Positions 25,648 through 34,473 of a stretch of DNA of 64,000 bases are shown piece after piece. Position 1 is the first letter of the stretch, and every line of letters begins with the position of its first letter. The stretch is taken from the NCBI RefSeq assembly GCF_019396325.1, contig NZ_JAHKRO010000008.1:62001-126000 (forward strand). The letters run 5' to 3'. This DNA comes from Nonomuraea ceibae. Lineage in GTDB: Bacteria > Actinomycetota > Actinomycetes > Streptosporangiales > Streptosporangiaceae. The position numbers and the translations under genes are program-made. The notes under the pieces were generated by a model. That model worked only from the letters and a program-made list of their open reading frames with translations, was not told where the DNA came from and did not search any database.

Positions 25648-25666
25648 CTGATCGGCCGCCGATCAG
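25648..25666. terminator. Terminator hairpin between thrS and the PIG-L gene
   Basis: CTGATCGG and CCGATCAG form a perfect 8-bp stem with a 3-base loop just after the thrS stop. A second GC-rich hairpin (about 25668-25696) overlaps the end of the convergent gene. Together they would stop transcription from both sides. Confidence 0.65.
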
Positions 25667-25688
25667 CCGCTGGCCGGCGGCCGGCCGG

Positions 25689-26408
25689 TCAGCGGCTGAA
25701 GAGCCTGAACGGGATCGCCGGGCGGCCACCGAACCGCCCGGCCGTCTCGGCGGCGAACCCCTCGACGAGCGAGCGGGCGTAGTCCTGCGGCGGCTGGTCG
25801 GTGAGGGCCTCGATGTAGGCGCGGTGCTCGGCCAGCGACCGGACGCCCGCCTCGAGGCCCGCGGTGACGTCGACCGCGTGAGTGGGGTCGTCGTCGCCGG
25901 CCACGGCGACCCAGCGCACGCCGTCCCAGGGCTCGGCCTCGATGTCGGGGAAGATCCACCGGTTGCCCGCGTCGCCGGCGGCGTCGAGCGCGGCCCGGCC
26001 GACGGCCCGGTGGTCGGGGGTGTTCCAGGCGGTGCCGCCCCAGGTGTCGGCGAAGTTGAGCGTGATGAGCAGCTCGGGCCGGTGCCTGCGGATGGCCGCG
26101 GTGATGTCGCGGCGCAGCGCGACCCCGTACTCGATCACCCCGTCGGGGTGGTCGAGGAACTCCACGGACGTCACGCCGACGACGGCGGCGCCGGTCCGCT
26201 CCTCGCGCTCGCGCAGCGGGGCGGCCTCGGCCGGAGGTAGCGTGTCGATGCCCGCCTCGCCCCTGGTGGCCACCAGGTAGGAGACCTCCCGGCCTTCGCC
26301 GGTCCACGTCGCCACGGCCGCCGCGCAGCCGTACTCCAGGTCGTCGGGGTGCGCGACCACGGCGAGGGCGCGCCGCCAGTCGCCGGGCATGGGTTCCAGC
26401 TGCTCCAT
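25689..26408 (-). CDS. PIG-L (LmbE-like) deacetylase
   Basis: A 239-residue zinc-dependent N-deacetylase fold of the LmbE/PIG-L family, which includes mycothiol and antibiotic pathway enzymes that remove acetyl groups from glucosamine-containing compounds. The metal and catalytic motif is AHPDDLEYG near residue 19, with the second metal His in NTPDHRAVGRAAL. It is not clearly MshB or Mca, so the exact substrate is open. Monocistronic, facing thrS and divergent from the sigma factor gene at 26459. Confidence 0.87.
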   Translation of the reverse strand: MEQLEPMPGDWRRALAVVAHPDDLEYGCAAAVATWTGEGREVSYLVATRGEAGIDTLPPAEAAPLREREERTGAAVVGVTSVEFLDHPDGVIEYGVALRRDITAAIRRHRPELLITLNFADTWGGTAWNTPDHRAVGRAALDAAGDAGNRWIFPDIEAEPWDGVRWVAVAGDDDPTHAVDVTAGLEAGVRSLAEHRAYIEALTDQPPQDYARSLVEGFAAETAGRFGGRPAIPFRLFSR

Positions 26409-26458
26409 GAGCCCACCCTAGAACGTACGATGGCCCGCGGAGCGGAGGAGGCACGAGC

Positions 26459-27445
26459 ATGGACGAGACGGCCAAGGCGATCGCGGCGGGTGACCAGGCG
26501 GCGTTCGCGCGGCTGGCCGAGCGCCACCGGCACGAGCTCCAGGTGCACTGCTATCGCATGCTCGGCTCCTACGCCGACGCCGAGGACATGGTGCAGGAGG
26601 CGCTGCTGAAGGCGTGGCGCAGGCGCGACACGTTCGAGGGCCGCTCGTCGCTGCGGGCGTGGCTCTACCGCATCGCCACGAACGTCTGCCTCGACGCGCT
26701 GTCCGGCCCGGCGCGCTCCCGCGAGGTCGTGGTCACGATGGGCGGCACGCCCGCCGAGGTGCCGTGGCTGCAGCCGTACCCGGACCGGATGCTCGACCTG
26801 GCCGGGCCGGGGGAGGGCGAGCCCGACGCGCTCGCCGTCGCCCGCGAGACGATCGAACTGGCCTACCTGGCGGCCATCCAGCACCTGCCGCCGCGCCAGC
26901 GGGCGGTGCTCATCCTGCGTGACGTGGCCGGCTGGCCGGCCGAGGAGACCGCGCAGGCGCTGGAGCTGAGCGTGGCCGCGGTCAAGAGCGCGTTGCAGCG
27001 CGCCCGCGCGACGCTGCGCACCCACCTGCCCGAGCGGCGCGCCGAATGGGGTCCCGCCACCGAGCCGAGCGCCGAGGAGCGGGCGGTGCTGCGCCGCTAC
27101 ATGCGCGCCTCGGAGACGGGCGACCTCACCGCGCTGGCCGAGCTGCTGCGCGAGGACGCCCGCCAGACGATGCCGCCCGCGACCCGCCTGTACGACGGCC
27201 GCGCCGCGATCCTCGGCCTGTGGGCCCCGGTCCTCGAAGGACCCGAGGCGTGGGGCGAGTGGCGCGCGCTGGCGGCGACGGCGAACCGGCAGCCCGCCGC
27301 CGCCAACTACGTGCGGCGGCCCGGCGAGACCGTCTTCACCGCGGTCAACCTCGACGTGCTGCGGGTGGAGGACGGGCGGATCGCCGAGATCATCACGTTC
27401 GGCCCGGAGGTGTTCGCCGCCTTCGGCCTGCCCGCCACCCTCTGA
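26459..27445 (+). CDS. ECF sigma factor with SnoaL-like C-terminal domain (SigX5/TIGR02960 type)
   Basis: A 328-residue sigma factor. Region 2 (FARLAERHRHELQVHCYRML, YADAEDMVQEALLKAWRR) and region 4 (HLPPRQRAVLILRDVAGW, then SVAAVKSALQRARATLR) are clear. The C-terminal 120 residues form a SnoaL_2/NTF2-like domain used in this subfamily in place of a separate anti-sigma factor. GCGGAGGAGG precedes the ATG. The DUF1579-like gene 54 bp downstream may be its target or partner, a guess based on adjacency. Confidence 0.9.
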   Translation: MDETAKAIAAGDQAAFARLAERHRHELQVHCYRMLGSYADAEDMVQEALLKAWRRRDTFEGRSSLRAWLYRIATNVCLDALSGPARSREVVVTMGGTPAEVPWLQPYPDRMLDLAGPGEGEPDALAVARETIELAYLAAIQHLPPRQRAVLILRDVAGWPAEETAQALELSVAAVKSALQRARATLRTHLPERRAEWGPATEPSAEERAVLRRYMRASETGDLTALAELLREDARQTMPPATRLYDGRAAILGLWAPVLEGPEAWGEWRALAATANRQPAAANYVRRPGETVFTAVNLDVLRVEDGRIAEIITFGPEVFAAFGLPATL

Positions 27446-27499
27446 GAAATTTCTCCCGCCGGACCGATTCCTTTTCCCGCGCCGCGCCGTCATACGGGC

Positions 27500-27919
27500 A
27501 TGACTGAAGACATGCAGCTCAAGGCCCTTGACCGGCTCGTCGGCACCTGGCACGTGACCGGTGGCGCGGAGGGCACCGTCACCTACCGCTGGCTCGACGG
27601 CGGCTTCTTCCTCGTCCAGGACGTCGACCTGGTCCAGGAGGGCCAGCCGGTCAAGGGCGTGGAGATGATCGGCCGCGAACGCCCGTTCGGCGCCGACAAG
27701 CCGAGCGAGGACATCAAGTCCCGCTACTACGACAGCAACGGCAACACCCTCGACTACGTCTATGAGCTGGAGGGCGACACGCTCACCATCTGGGGCCTGG
27801 AGAAGGGCTCGCCCGCCTACTACCGGGGCACGTTCTCCGCCGACGGCGACACCGTCACCGGCGCCTGGGTGTACCCGGGCGGGGGCGGCTACCAGTCGGA
27901 CATGACCCGCGTGAAGTGA
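27500..27919 (+). CDS. DUF1579-like small beta-barrel protein
   Basis: A 139-residue protein with the family's opening LKALDRLVGTWHVTG, then VTYRWLDGGFFLVQDVD and a repeated beta-strand pattern, resembling calycin-like proteins that bind small hydrophobic ligands. There is no signal peptide. The function is unknown. It follows the SigX5-like gene by 54 bp, with a thinly AT-rich spacer that could contain a sigma-dependent promoter. Confidence 0.72.
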   Translation: MTEDMQLKALDRLVGTWHVTGGAEGTVTYRWLDGGFFLVQDVDLVQEGQPVKGVEMIGRERPFGADKPSEDIKSRYYDSNGNTLDYVYELEGDTLTIWGLEKGSPAYYRGTFSADGDTVTGAWVYPGGGGYQSDMTRVK

Positions 27920-27982
27920 GGCCCCGGCCTGTGGTGAACTGGGCCCGTGCGCGTCGCCCTCTGAGCCCTTGTCGTCCTGGCC

Positions 27983-28747
27983 GTGCTCGCGCTGCTCACC
28001 GGGCTGCTCTGGCTGTTCCAGCGGAAGCTGGTCTACCTGCCCGACCGCGGCCCGGTGCCGCCGGCCGGGCAGGTCGTGCCGGGCGCCCGTGACGTCGTGC
28101 TGACCACCGGCGACGGGCTGCGGCTGGGCGCCTGGCACGTGCCCGGCGACCACCCGGTGACCGTGCTCGTCGCGGGCGGCAACGCGGGCAACCGGCTGCA
28201 CCGGGCGCCGCTGGCCAGGGCGCTGGCCGCGCACGGTCTGCCGGTGCTGCTCATGGACTACCGGGGCTACGGCGGCAACCCGGGCAGCCCCGACGAGGAG
28301 GGGCTGCTGCGTGACGCGCTGGCGGCGCGCGAGTTCGCCGGCGACGGGCCGGTGATCTACTTCGGGGAGAGCCTGGGGGCGGCCGTGACCACCCGGCTGG
28401 CCACCGTCCGGCCGCCCGCCGGGATGGTGCTGCGCTCGCCGTTCACCGACCTGGCGGCGGCCGGGCAGGTCAGCTACCCGTTCCTGCCGGTGCGGGCGCT
28501 GCTGCGCGACAGCTTCCCGGTCAGCGGGCTCCTGGCCGGCGTGCGGGCGCCGGTCGTGGTCGTGTACGGCAGCGCCGACACGATCGTGCCGCCGGAGCAG
28601 AGCAGGGCGGTCGCCGGGGCGGCGGGCGGGCCGGTCACCGTCGTCGAGGTCCCCGGGGCCGGCCACAACGATCCGGCCCTGCTGACCGGGCCGGAGCTGA
28701 TCGGCGCCGTCGTCGACCTGGCCGACCGGATCCGCGACACCTCCTGA
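27983..28747 (+). CDS. Membrane-anchored alpha/beta hydrolase with stop codon near its original start
   Basis: A 254-residue alpha/beta hydrolase with an N-terminal membrane helix. The triad is intact: Ser in FGESLGAA, Asp in GSADTIVPP and His in GAGHND; the oxyanion turn is VAGGNAGN. Family members have a slightly longer N-terminus, and the same frame does extend upstream to GTG 27947, but codon 6 there is TGA (27962-27964). The shown start, GTG 27983, has no ribosome site. Either a nonsense change (CGA to TGA) has damaged the gene or translation begins here with a shorter signal anchor. Confidence 0.7.
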   Translation: MLALLTGLLWLFQRKLVYLPDRGPVPPAGQVVPGARDVVLTTGDGLRLGAWHVPGDHPVTVLVAGGNAGNRLHRAPLARALAAHGLPVLLMDYRGYGGNPGSPDEEGLLRDALAAREFAGDGPVIYFGESLGAAVTTRLATVRPPAGMVLRSPFTDLAAAGQVSYPFLPVRALLRDSFPVSGLLAGVRAPVVVVYGSADTIVPPEQSRAVAGAAGGPVTVVEVPGAGHNDPALLTGPELIGAVVDLADRIRDTS

Positions 28748-28752
28748 GCCGG

Positions 28753-28772
28753 CCGCGCCTCCCGGCGCGCGG
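28753..28772. terminator. Weak GC-rich hairpin between convergent genes
   Basis: CGCGCC (28754-28759) pairs with GGCGCG (28764-28769) in the 25-bp gap between the hydrolase and the Asp23 gene. The stem is only 6 bp, so the call is weak. Confidence 0.3.
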
Positions 28773-29246
28773 TCAGAACGGCTCGTCGCCGGCGGGGTCT
28801 GGCGCCGCGCGGCCCTCGCCCGGCAGGCGGACGTCGTCCACGGTCACGTTGACCTCCATGACGCGCATGCCCAGCATCCGGCTCACGCTCCGCGCCACGT
28901 TCGCCTTGACCTCGGCGGCGACCTCCATCACCACGTGGCCGTACTCGACCACGATCGTCAGGTCGATCGCCACCTGCCGGTCGTGGATCTCCGCGCTCAC
29001 GCCCTGGTTGCCGCGCCGCGACCCGATGCCGACGCGGTCGCGTACGGACTCGAAGGCGCGGGCGAGGTCGCCGCCCATGTCGGCGACGCCCGCCACCTCC
29101 TGCGCCGCCAGCGCGGCCACCTTCTCCACCACCTCGTCCGCCACCGTGATGCGGCCCTTGACGACGGGGGCGGCGGGCGGCTGGACGGGGCCGGCGGCCT
29201 CGGCGGGTGCGGGAGGGTCGGCGTGCTCGGCGATGGCTTCGCTCAT
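28773..29246 (-). CDS. Asp23/Gls24 family envelope stress response protein
   Basis: A 157-residue Asp23 protein: the core (about 28-125) starts GRITVADEVVEKVAALAAQEV and includes IDLTIVVEYGHVVMEVAAEV and the final VNVTVDDVRLP. Asp23 proteins bind near the cell membrane and respond to wall stress. The N-terminus is Pro/Ala-rich. GGAGG lies just before the ATG. It stands alone here, without the usual amaP partner. Confidence 0.9.
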   Translation of the reverse strand: MSEAIAEHADPPAPAEAAGPVQPPAAPVVKGRITVADEVVEKVAALAAQEVAGVADMGGDLARAFESVRDRVGIGSRRGNQGVSAEIHDRQVAIDLTIVVEYGHVVMEVAAEVKANVARSVSRMLGMRVMEVNVTVDDVRLPGEGRAAPDPAGDEPF

Positions 29247-29329
29247 GGCTGCCTCCTAGACGGCGTGTCTGGATTGTGCCGGATGTACGCCTCATTTGTC
29301 CGCCAAGTCGTGGCCCTATGCTGCTACGT

Positions 29330-29860
29330 ATGCACGATCAGGCAGGGGCCGGGGCGCCCGACAACTTCCAGCGTCTGTGGACCCCGCATCGCATGGCCTA
29401 CATCAAGGGCGAGAACAAGCCGACGGGGGAGGGGCCCGGCGACGGCTGCCCCTTCGACGCGATCCCCAAGATGAGCGACGAGGAGGGCCTGATTGTCGCC
29501 AGGGGCGAGACGGTCTACGCCGTGCTCAACCTCTACCCGTACAACTCCGGCCATCTCATGGTCGTGCCGTACCGTCACGTCTCCGACTACGCCGACCTCG
29601 GCGCGGCGGAGCTGACCGAGCTCGGCGACTTCACCCAGCGCTCGCTGCGCGCCCTGCGCGCGGCCAGCGGCGCGCAGGGCTTCAACGTCGGCATGAACCT
29701 GGGCCACGTGGCGGGCGCCGGCATCGCCGCCCACCTGCACCAGCACGTGGTGCCCCGGTGGGGCGGCGACACCAACTTCATGCCGGTCGTGGCCCAGACC
29801 AAGGTGCTGCCGCAGCTGCTGCGCGACACCCGCCAGATGCTGGCCGACGCCTGGGTCTGA
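29330..29860 (+). CDS. HIT-family hydrolase, Ap4A phosphorylase-like
   Basis: A 176-residue HIT protein with the histidine triad HLHQHVVPRW near residue 137 and the upstream PYNSGHLMVVPYRHVSDY. The nearest well-known relative by layout is mycobacterial Rv2613c, a diadenosine tetraphosphate phosphorylase that lies next to pgsA and thrS there, matching this neighbourhood. TATGCT at 29317-29322, seven bases before ATG 29330, points to a leaderless mRNA; an in-frame ATG at 29318 lies in that element. Confidence 0.88.
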   Translation: MHDQAGAGAPDNFQRLWTPHRMAYIKGENKPTGEGPGDGCPFDAIPKMSDEEGLIVARGETVYAVLNLYPYNSGHLMVVPYRHVSDYADLGAAELTELGDFTQRSLRALRAASGAQGFNVGMNLGHVAGAGIAAHLHQHVVPRWGGDTNFMPVVAQTKVLPQLLRDTRQMLADAWV

Positions 29861-29869
29861 TCCCCGGGG

Positions 29870-31438
29870 CTAGACGGGGTCGACCTTGACCTTGACGGCC
29901 TTGCTCTCGTTGTGCAGGCGGTCGAGGGAGGTCACCAGGTAGGTGCCGGCCGACGGGGCGGTGAACGACGGGCCGTTGACGACCGCGACCAGGTTGCGGG
30001 CGTCGGTGGTGTGGCAGTCGTCGCCCGACTTCGGCACCCGGTAGACGGCGTAGGAGCGCGCCCCGGGCGAGGCCGTCCAGGTGACGGCCGTGCCCGCGGC
30101 CTTGACCCCGGCGGGCTTGGCGGGCGCCTGGCCGCCGCGCTCCTTCATCAGGGGCAGCAGCGCCGGGCGGCGGTAGTGCGTCTTGGCGACCTGGTCGATC
30201 GCGCCGAGCGGGTTGGTGAGCAGCTGCTTGGCGCTGAAGTAGACGTCGCCCCTGATCTGCTCATGCCGGCGGTTGAGCGTCAGGTGCGCCGACAGCTCGC
30301 CGGGCTTGGTCCAGGCGGCCTCGTCGCGGGCGCCGACCCGGTAGAGGGCCTGGCCGATGTACAGGTGCACGCCGCTTCCCTCGACGGCGTCGGCCCACCA
30401 CGGCGCCAGCGCCTTGTAGCCGGCCGTCTTGTGGCCGCGCGACCAGTAGAGCTGCGGCATCACGTAGTCGACGGTGCCCGCCTTGATCCAGGCGCGGGCG
30501 TCGGCGAAGATCGAGTCGTAGGCGGACATGCCGCCCGTCGCCGACCCGCTCGGGTCGTCGGACTTGTTGCGCCAGATGCCGAACGGGCTGACGCCGAACT
30601 TCACGTGCTGCTTGGTCGTGTGCACGGCCTCGTCGACCTGGGCGATGAGCTTGTTGACGTTCTGCCGCCGCCAGTCGGCGAGCTTCTTGCCCTTGCCATA
30701 CTTTGTAAAGGCGGCGGCGTCGTCGAACGTCCCGCCCTCACCCGGGTACGGGTAGAAGTAGTCGTCGAAGTGGACCCCGTCGACGTCGTAGCGCTTGACC
30801 ACGTCGGTGACGACCTTGGTCACGTGCTCGCGGACCTGCGGCAGGCCGGGGTTGTAGTAGAGGCGGTCGCCGTACTTGACGGTCCAGCCGGGGTGGCGCT
30901 TGGCCGGGTGGCTCGCCGGCAGCTTGGACATGTCGGCGTCGTAGGAGGCCCGGTACGGGTTGAACCAGGCGTGGAACTCCATGCCCCGCTTGTGCGACTC
31001 CTCGATGAGCCACGGCAGCGGGTCCCAGCCCGGGTCCTTGCCCGCGGTGCCCGTCAGGAAGCGCGTCCACGGCTCGATCGACGACTTGTACAGCGCGTCG
31101 GAGGCGGGCCGCACCTGCACGAACACCGCGTTGAACTTGCGCTTGGCGGCGGCGTCGAGCAGCTTGACGTACTCGGCCTTCTGCCGCTCGGCGGACAGGC
31201 CGGTGCGGGAGGGCCAGTCGATGTTCTGCACGGTGGCGATCCACACGCCGCGCAGCTGGCGCTTGGGGTGGCGGGCGTCGGGCGTGCACGCGGCCGTCAC
31301 GACGGTGTCGGCGGCCGGCTTCTTCTGGGCCTTGGCCTTGCCCTGGTCGGCCACGGCGCCTGGCCCGAAGGTGTAGGCGGCTCCGGTGGCGACGACTGCG
31401 AGGGCGGCTGCGGCTAGGAGGGGGCGTCCGGTTCGCAT
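29870..31438 (-). CDS. Secreted GHL10/DUF187-type glycoside hydrolase
   Basis: A 522-residue exported protein: N-terminal signal (about 1-30, ending near AVADQGKAK), then a glycosyl hydrolase-like 10 TIM barrel with RGVWIATVQNIDWPS, FVQVRPASDALYKS, FHAWFNPYRA, VDGVHFDDYFYPYPG and DYVMPQLYWSR. A C-terminal Fn3/Ig-like domain (about 435-522) follows a Pro-rich joint. Members probably act on cell-wall or capsular polymers. ATG 31438 fits the signal best; GTG 31447 adds three residues. Convergent with the HIT gene. Confidence 0.88.
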   Translation of the reverse strand: MRTGRPLLAAAALAVVATGAAYTFGPGAVADQGKAKAQKKPAADTVVTAACTPDARHPKRQLRGVWIATVQNIDWPSRTGLSAERQKAEYVKLLDAAAKRKFNAVFVQVRPASDALYKSSIEPWTRFLTGTAGKDPGWDPLPWLIEESHKRGMEFHAWFNPYRASYDADMSKLPASHPAKRHPGWTVKYGDRLYYNPGLPQVREHVTKVVTDVVKRYDVDGVHFDDYFYPYPGEGGTFDDAAAFTKYGKGKKLADWRRQNVNKLIAQVDEAVHTTKQHVKFGVSPFGIWRNKSDDPSGSATGGMSAYDSIFADARAWIKAGTVDYVMPQLYWSRGHKTAGYKALAPWWADAVEGSGVHLYIGQALYRVGARDEAAWTKPGELSAHLTLNRRHEQIRGDVYFSAKQLLTNPLGAIDQVAKTHYRRPALLPLMKERGGQAPAKPAGVKAAGTAVTWTASPGARSYAVYRVPKSGDDCHTTDARNLVAVVNGPSFTAPSAGTYLVTSLDRLHNESKAVKVKVDPV

Positions 31439-31565
31439 AGTGCCCACCAGTGTGGCATCCCCGCTGACGTGCTCTGACCGGAAAAACGAAATCGGGCCGT
31501 GACACTTCTGTTATCCCCGGGGCAGGTGGTTCCCGGGAGGGCCGTGCGCCCTCCCGGGACGCCGG

Positions 31566-33704
31566 TCAGTCGGCGGCCGCCACCTTGTCGGCCAGGTGCG
31601 ACGGCAGCGGCTCGTAGCGCAGGAACGTGCGCTGGAAGGTGCCCGTGCCGTGCGACATCGAGCGCAGGTCGATCGCGTAACGGGTGATCTCCAGCTCGGG
31701 CACCTCGGCCTTGACCAGGGTGCGGCCGGTGCCGACGGGCTCGGTGCCGAGCACCCGGCCGCGCCGCGACGACAGGTCCGACATCACCGGGCCCACGTAG
31801 TCGTCGGCGACCAGCACCGACAGCTCGTCGACCGGCTCCAGCAGCAGCGTGGGCACCTTGGCCGCCGCCTCCTTGAGTGCGAGCTGGCCGGCGATCTGGA
31901 AGGCCATGTCGGAGGAGTCGACCGAGTGCGCCTTGCCGTCGTACAGGGTGACGCGCACGTCCACCATCGGGTAGCCGGCCACGACGCCGCGCTCCATCTG
32001 GGCCCGCACGCCCTTCTCGACCGACGGGATGAACTGGCGCGGCACCACACCGCCGACGATCTTGTCGACGAACTCGAACCCGCCCCCGGACGGCAGCGGC
32101 TCGACCTCCAGGTGGCAGATCGCGTACTGGCCGTGGCCGCCGGTCTGCTTGACGTTGCGCCCCATCGCCTGGCAGCGCCCGCCGAACGTCTCGCGCAGCG
32201 GCACCCGCAGCTCGATCCGCTCGACCTCGACGCCGTGCCGCCTGGCCAGGCGGTCGAGCAGCACGTCGGTGTGCGCCTCGCCCATGCACCACAGCACGAG
32301 CTGGCGGGTCTCGGCGTTGTTCTCCAGGCGCAGCGTCGGGTCCTCGGCGACCAGGCGGCCCAGGGCCTGGGCGAGCTTGTCCTCGTCGGCCTTGGACTTG
32401 GCGCGGATGGCGACCGGCAGCAGCGGCTCGGGCATCGCCCAGGAGGTCATCAGCAGCGGCCGGTCGACCTCCGACAGGGTGTCGCCGGTCTCGGCGCGCG
32501 ACAGCTTGGCCACGGCCACGATGTCGCCCGCCATGCCCTTGGCCGCGGGGCGCTGCTGCTTGCCGAGCGGGCAGGTCAGGGTGCCGATGCGCTCGTCGAC
32601 GTCGTGGTCCTCGTGGCCGCGCTCGGCCAGGCCGTGCCCGGAGACGTGCACGGTCATGTCGGGGCGCAGCGTGCCGGAGAAGACGCGCACCAGGCTGATG
32701 CGGCCCACGTACGGGTCGCTGGTGGTCTTGACGACCTCGGCGACCAGGGGGCCGTCGGGGTCGCAGGCGATGCCGGTGACGGGCTTGCCGTCGAGCGTGG
32801 TGATCTCGGGCATCGGGTGTTCGAGCGGGGAGGGGAAGCCCTGCGTGATGAGCTCCAGCAGCTCCTGGGCGCCGACGCCGAGCCCGGTGCAGAGCACGGG
32901 GTAGAAGCTGCCGCGGGCGACGGCCTTCTCCAGGTCGTCGACGAGCACGCCGGTGTCGATCGGGTCGCCCTCCAGGTAGCGCTCCATGAGCGACTCGTCC
33001 TCGCTCTCCTGGATGATGCCCTCGATCAGCGGGCCGCGGTACTCCTCGATGCGGGTCTCGTACTCGGGGCCGGGGGCGTTCTCGGTGCGCGAGCCGGTGG
33101 CGTAGTTGTAGAACTTCTGCGTCAGCAGCCCGATCAGGCCGTTGACGCGCCCGTTGGTGATCACGGGCAGGTAGAGGGGGGCGACGCCGTCGCCGAAGAC
33201 GTCCTGGCAGGTGGCGAGCACCTCGTCGAAGTCGGCCCGCTGGTGGTCGATCTTGGTGATGACGACGGCCCTGGGCATGCCGACGCGCGAGCACTCCTCC
33301 CACAGCATCTGGGTGAGCCCGTCGACGCCGTCGCAGGCCGACACGACGAACAGCGCGGCGTCGGCGGCCCGCAGCCCGGCGCGCAGGTCGCCGACGAAGT
33401 CGGCGTAGCCGGGGGTGTCGAGCAGGTTGATCTTGATGCCGTTGTGCGTCAGCGGGGCCAGGGCCAGGTTGACCGAGCGCTGCTGGCGCACCTCGACCTC
33501 GTCGAAGTCGCTGACGGTGTTGCCGTCCTCCACGCGGCCGGCCCGCTGGATGGTGCCGGTGGCGGCCAGGAGCTGCTCGACGAGGGTCGTCTTGCCCGAT
33601 CCGGAGTGGCCGACCAGGACGACATTGCGTATCGCGTCCGCCTTGTCGGCCGCTGGTGCCCTGCCCGCGGCTCCCATGGCCGCGTTCGCGTTCTTGTCCG
33701 CCAC
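31566..33704 (-). CDS. fusA2: Elongation factor G-like protein EF-G2
   Basis: A 712-residue translational GTPase paralogue of the Rv0120c/EF-G2 type. The P-loop is GHSGSGKT (32-39), which differs from the GHVDAGKT of canonical EF-G. DTPGYADF (G3) and TKIDHQRADF (G4) follow, then domain II, and the EF-G domains IV and V to FLRYEPLPSHLADKV. Other mycobacterial members bind ribosomes but are poor in GTPase-driven translocation; the role is unclear. GTG 33704 has GGGAGG upstream. The gene is divergent from the PIM operon. Confidence 0.92.
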   Translation of the reverse strand: MADKNANAAMGAAGRAPAADKADAIRNVVLVGHSGSGKTTLVEQLLAATGTIQRAGRVEDGNTVSDFDEVEVRQQRSVNLALAPLTHNGIKINLLDTPGYADFVGDLRAGLRAADAALFVVSACDGVDGLTQMLWEECSRVGMPRAVVITKIDHQRADFDEVLATCQDVFGDGVAPLYLPVITNGRVNGLIGLLTQKFYNYATGSRTENAPGPEYETRIEEYRGPLIEGIIQESEDESLMERYLEGDPIDTGVLVDDLEKAVARGSFYPVLCTGLGVGAQELLELITQGFPSPLEHPMPEITTLDGKPVTGIACDPDGPLVAEVVKTTSDPYVGRISLVRVFSGTLRPDMTVHVSGHGLAERGHEDHDVDERIGTLTCPLGKQQRPAAKGMAGDIVAVAKLSRAETGDTLSEVDRPLLMTSWAMPEPLLPVAIRAKSKADEDKLAQALGRLVAEDPTLRLENNAETRQLVLWCMGEAHTDVLLDRLARRHGVEVERIELRVPLRETFGGRCQAMGRNVKQTGGHGQYAICHLEVEPLPSGGGFEFVDKIVGGVVPRQFIPSVEKGVRAQMERGVVAGYPMVDVRVTLYDGKAHSVDSSDMAFQIAGQLALKEAAAKVPTLLLEPVDELSVLVADDYVGPVMSDLSSRRGRVLGTEPVGTGRTLVKAEVPELEITRYAIDLRSMSHGTGTFQRTFLRYEPLPSHLADKVAAAD

Positions 33705-33870
33705 TTCGCCTCCCGCGTCATCGGTGCGTGCCAACGCCGCGCCCGCGCGGAGGGGTTCTGGCAACCGCATGGACGCGGTGTGTTCACCAAATACCCCTGT
33801 GGCGAATATCACAAGGGGGGCAGGGCAAAGAAAGTCGCCACCCTCAGGATGGCCTACGATCGACAGCGCG

Positions 33871-34473
33871 ATGCTGAAACTCCTGCGCCCGGCCATGACC
33901 CGGATACTCACCCCGCTGGGCAGGGCCCTGGTCCGCCGCGGGATCGGCCCCGACGCCGTCACGGCGATCGGCACCCTCGGCACTGTCGTGTCCGCCCTGC
34001 TGTTCTTCCCCCTGGGCCTGCTCACCGCGGGCGCTCTGGTGATCACCGTTTTCGTGCTGTTCGACCTGCTCGACGGCGTGGTGGCGCGGCTGGGCGGGGG
34101 AGGGGGCAGCACCTGGGGGGCCTTCCTCGACTCCACGCTCGACCGGGTCGCCGACGCGGCGATCTTCGCCGGGCTGATTCTTTACTTCATCTCCACGGGC
34201 GACGCGCTTATGGCGGCGGTGACGCTGTTCTGCCTGGTGGCGGGCGCGCTGGTGTCCTATGCGAAGGCGCGGGCCGAGGGGCTCGGGCTGACCTGCGACG
34301 TGGGGCTGGCCGAGCGGCCGGAGCGGCTCGTGGTCGCGCTGGTGGCGACCTGCTTCTCCGGGCTGGGGGTGCCCTACGTCCTGGAGGCCGGCATGTGGTT
34401 GCTCGCGGCGGCCAGTGCCGTCACCGTGGTACAGCGCGTGGTTCACGTCTACCGGCAGACGAGGGAGCGATGA
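33871..34473 (+). CDS. pgsA: Phosphatidylinositol (phosphate) synthase, CDP-alcohol phosphatidyltransferase
   Basis: A 200-residue integral membrane enzyme with about six helices. The CDP-alcohol phosphotransferase signature is present as D-LL-DG-VV-AR ... G-AFL-D-STL-D (FDLLDGVVARLGG, then WGAFLDSTLDR). Actinobacterial members make phosphatidylinositol phosphate from CDP-diacylglycerol and inositol phosphate, the first step of PIM synthesis. The following patA and pimA genes support that identity. Its TGA overlaps the patA ATG. The mycobacterial homologue is Rv2612c. Confidence 0.92.
   Translation: MLKLLRPAMTRILTPLGRALVRRGIGPDAVTAIGTLGTVVSALLFFPLGLLTAGALVITVFVLFDLLDGVVARLGGGGGSTWGAFLDSTLDRVADAAIFAGLILYFISTGDALMAAVTLFCLVAGALVSYAKARAEGLGLTCDVGLAERPERLVVALVATCFSGLGVPYVLEAGMWLLAAASAVTVVQRVVHVYRQTRER

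Noticed and set aside
29207..29329. Upstream in-frame start of the HIT gene
   Set aside because: It would cross the divergent Asp23 promoter and start; the TATGCT element supports ATG 29330.
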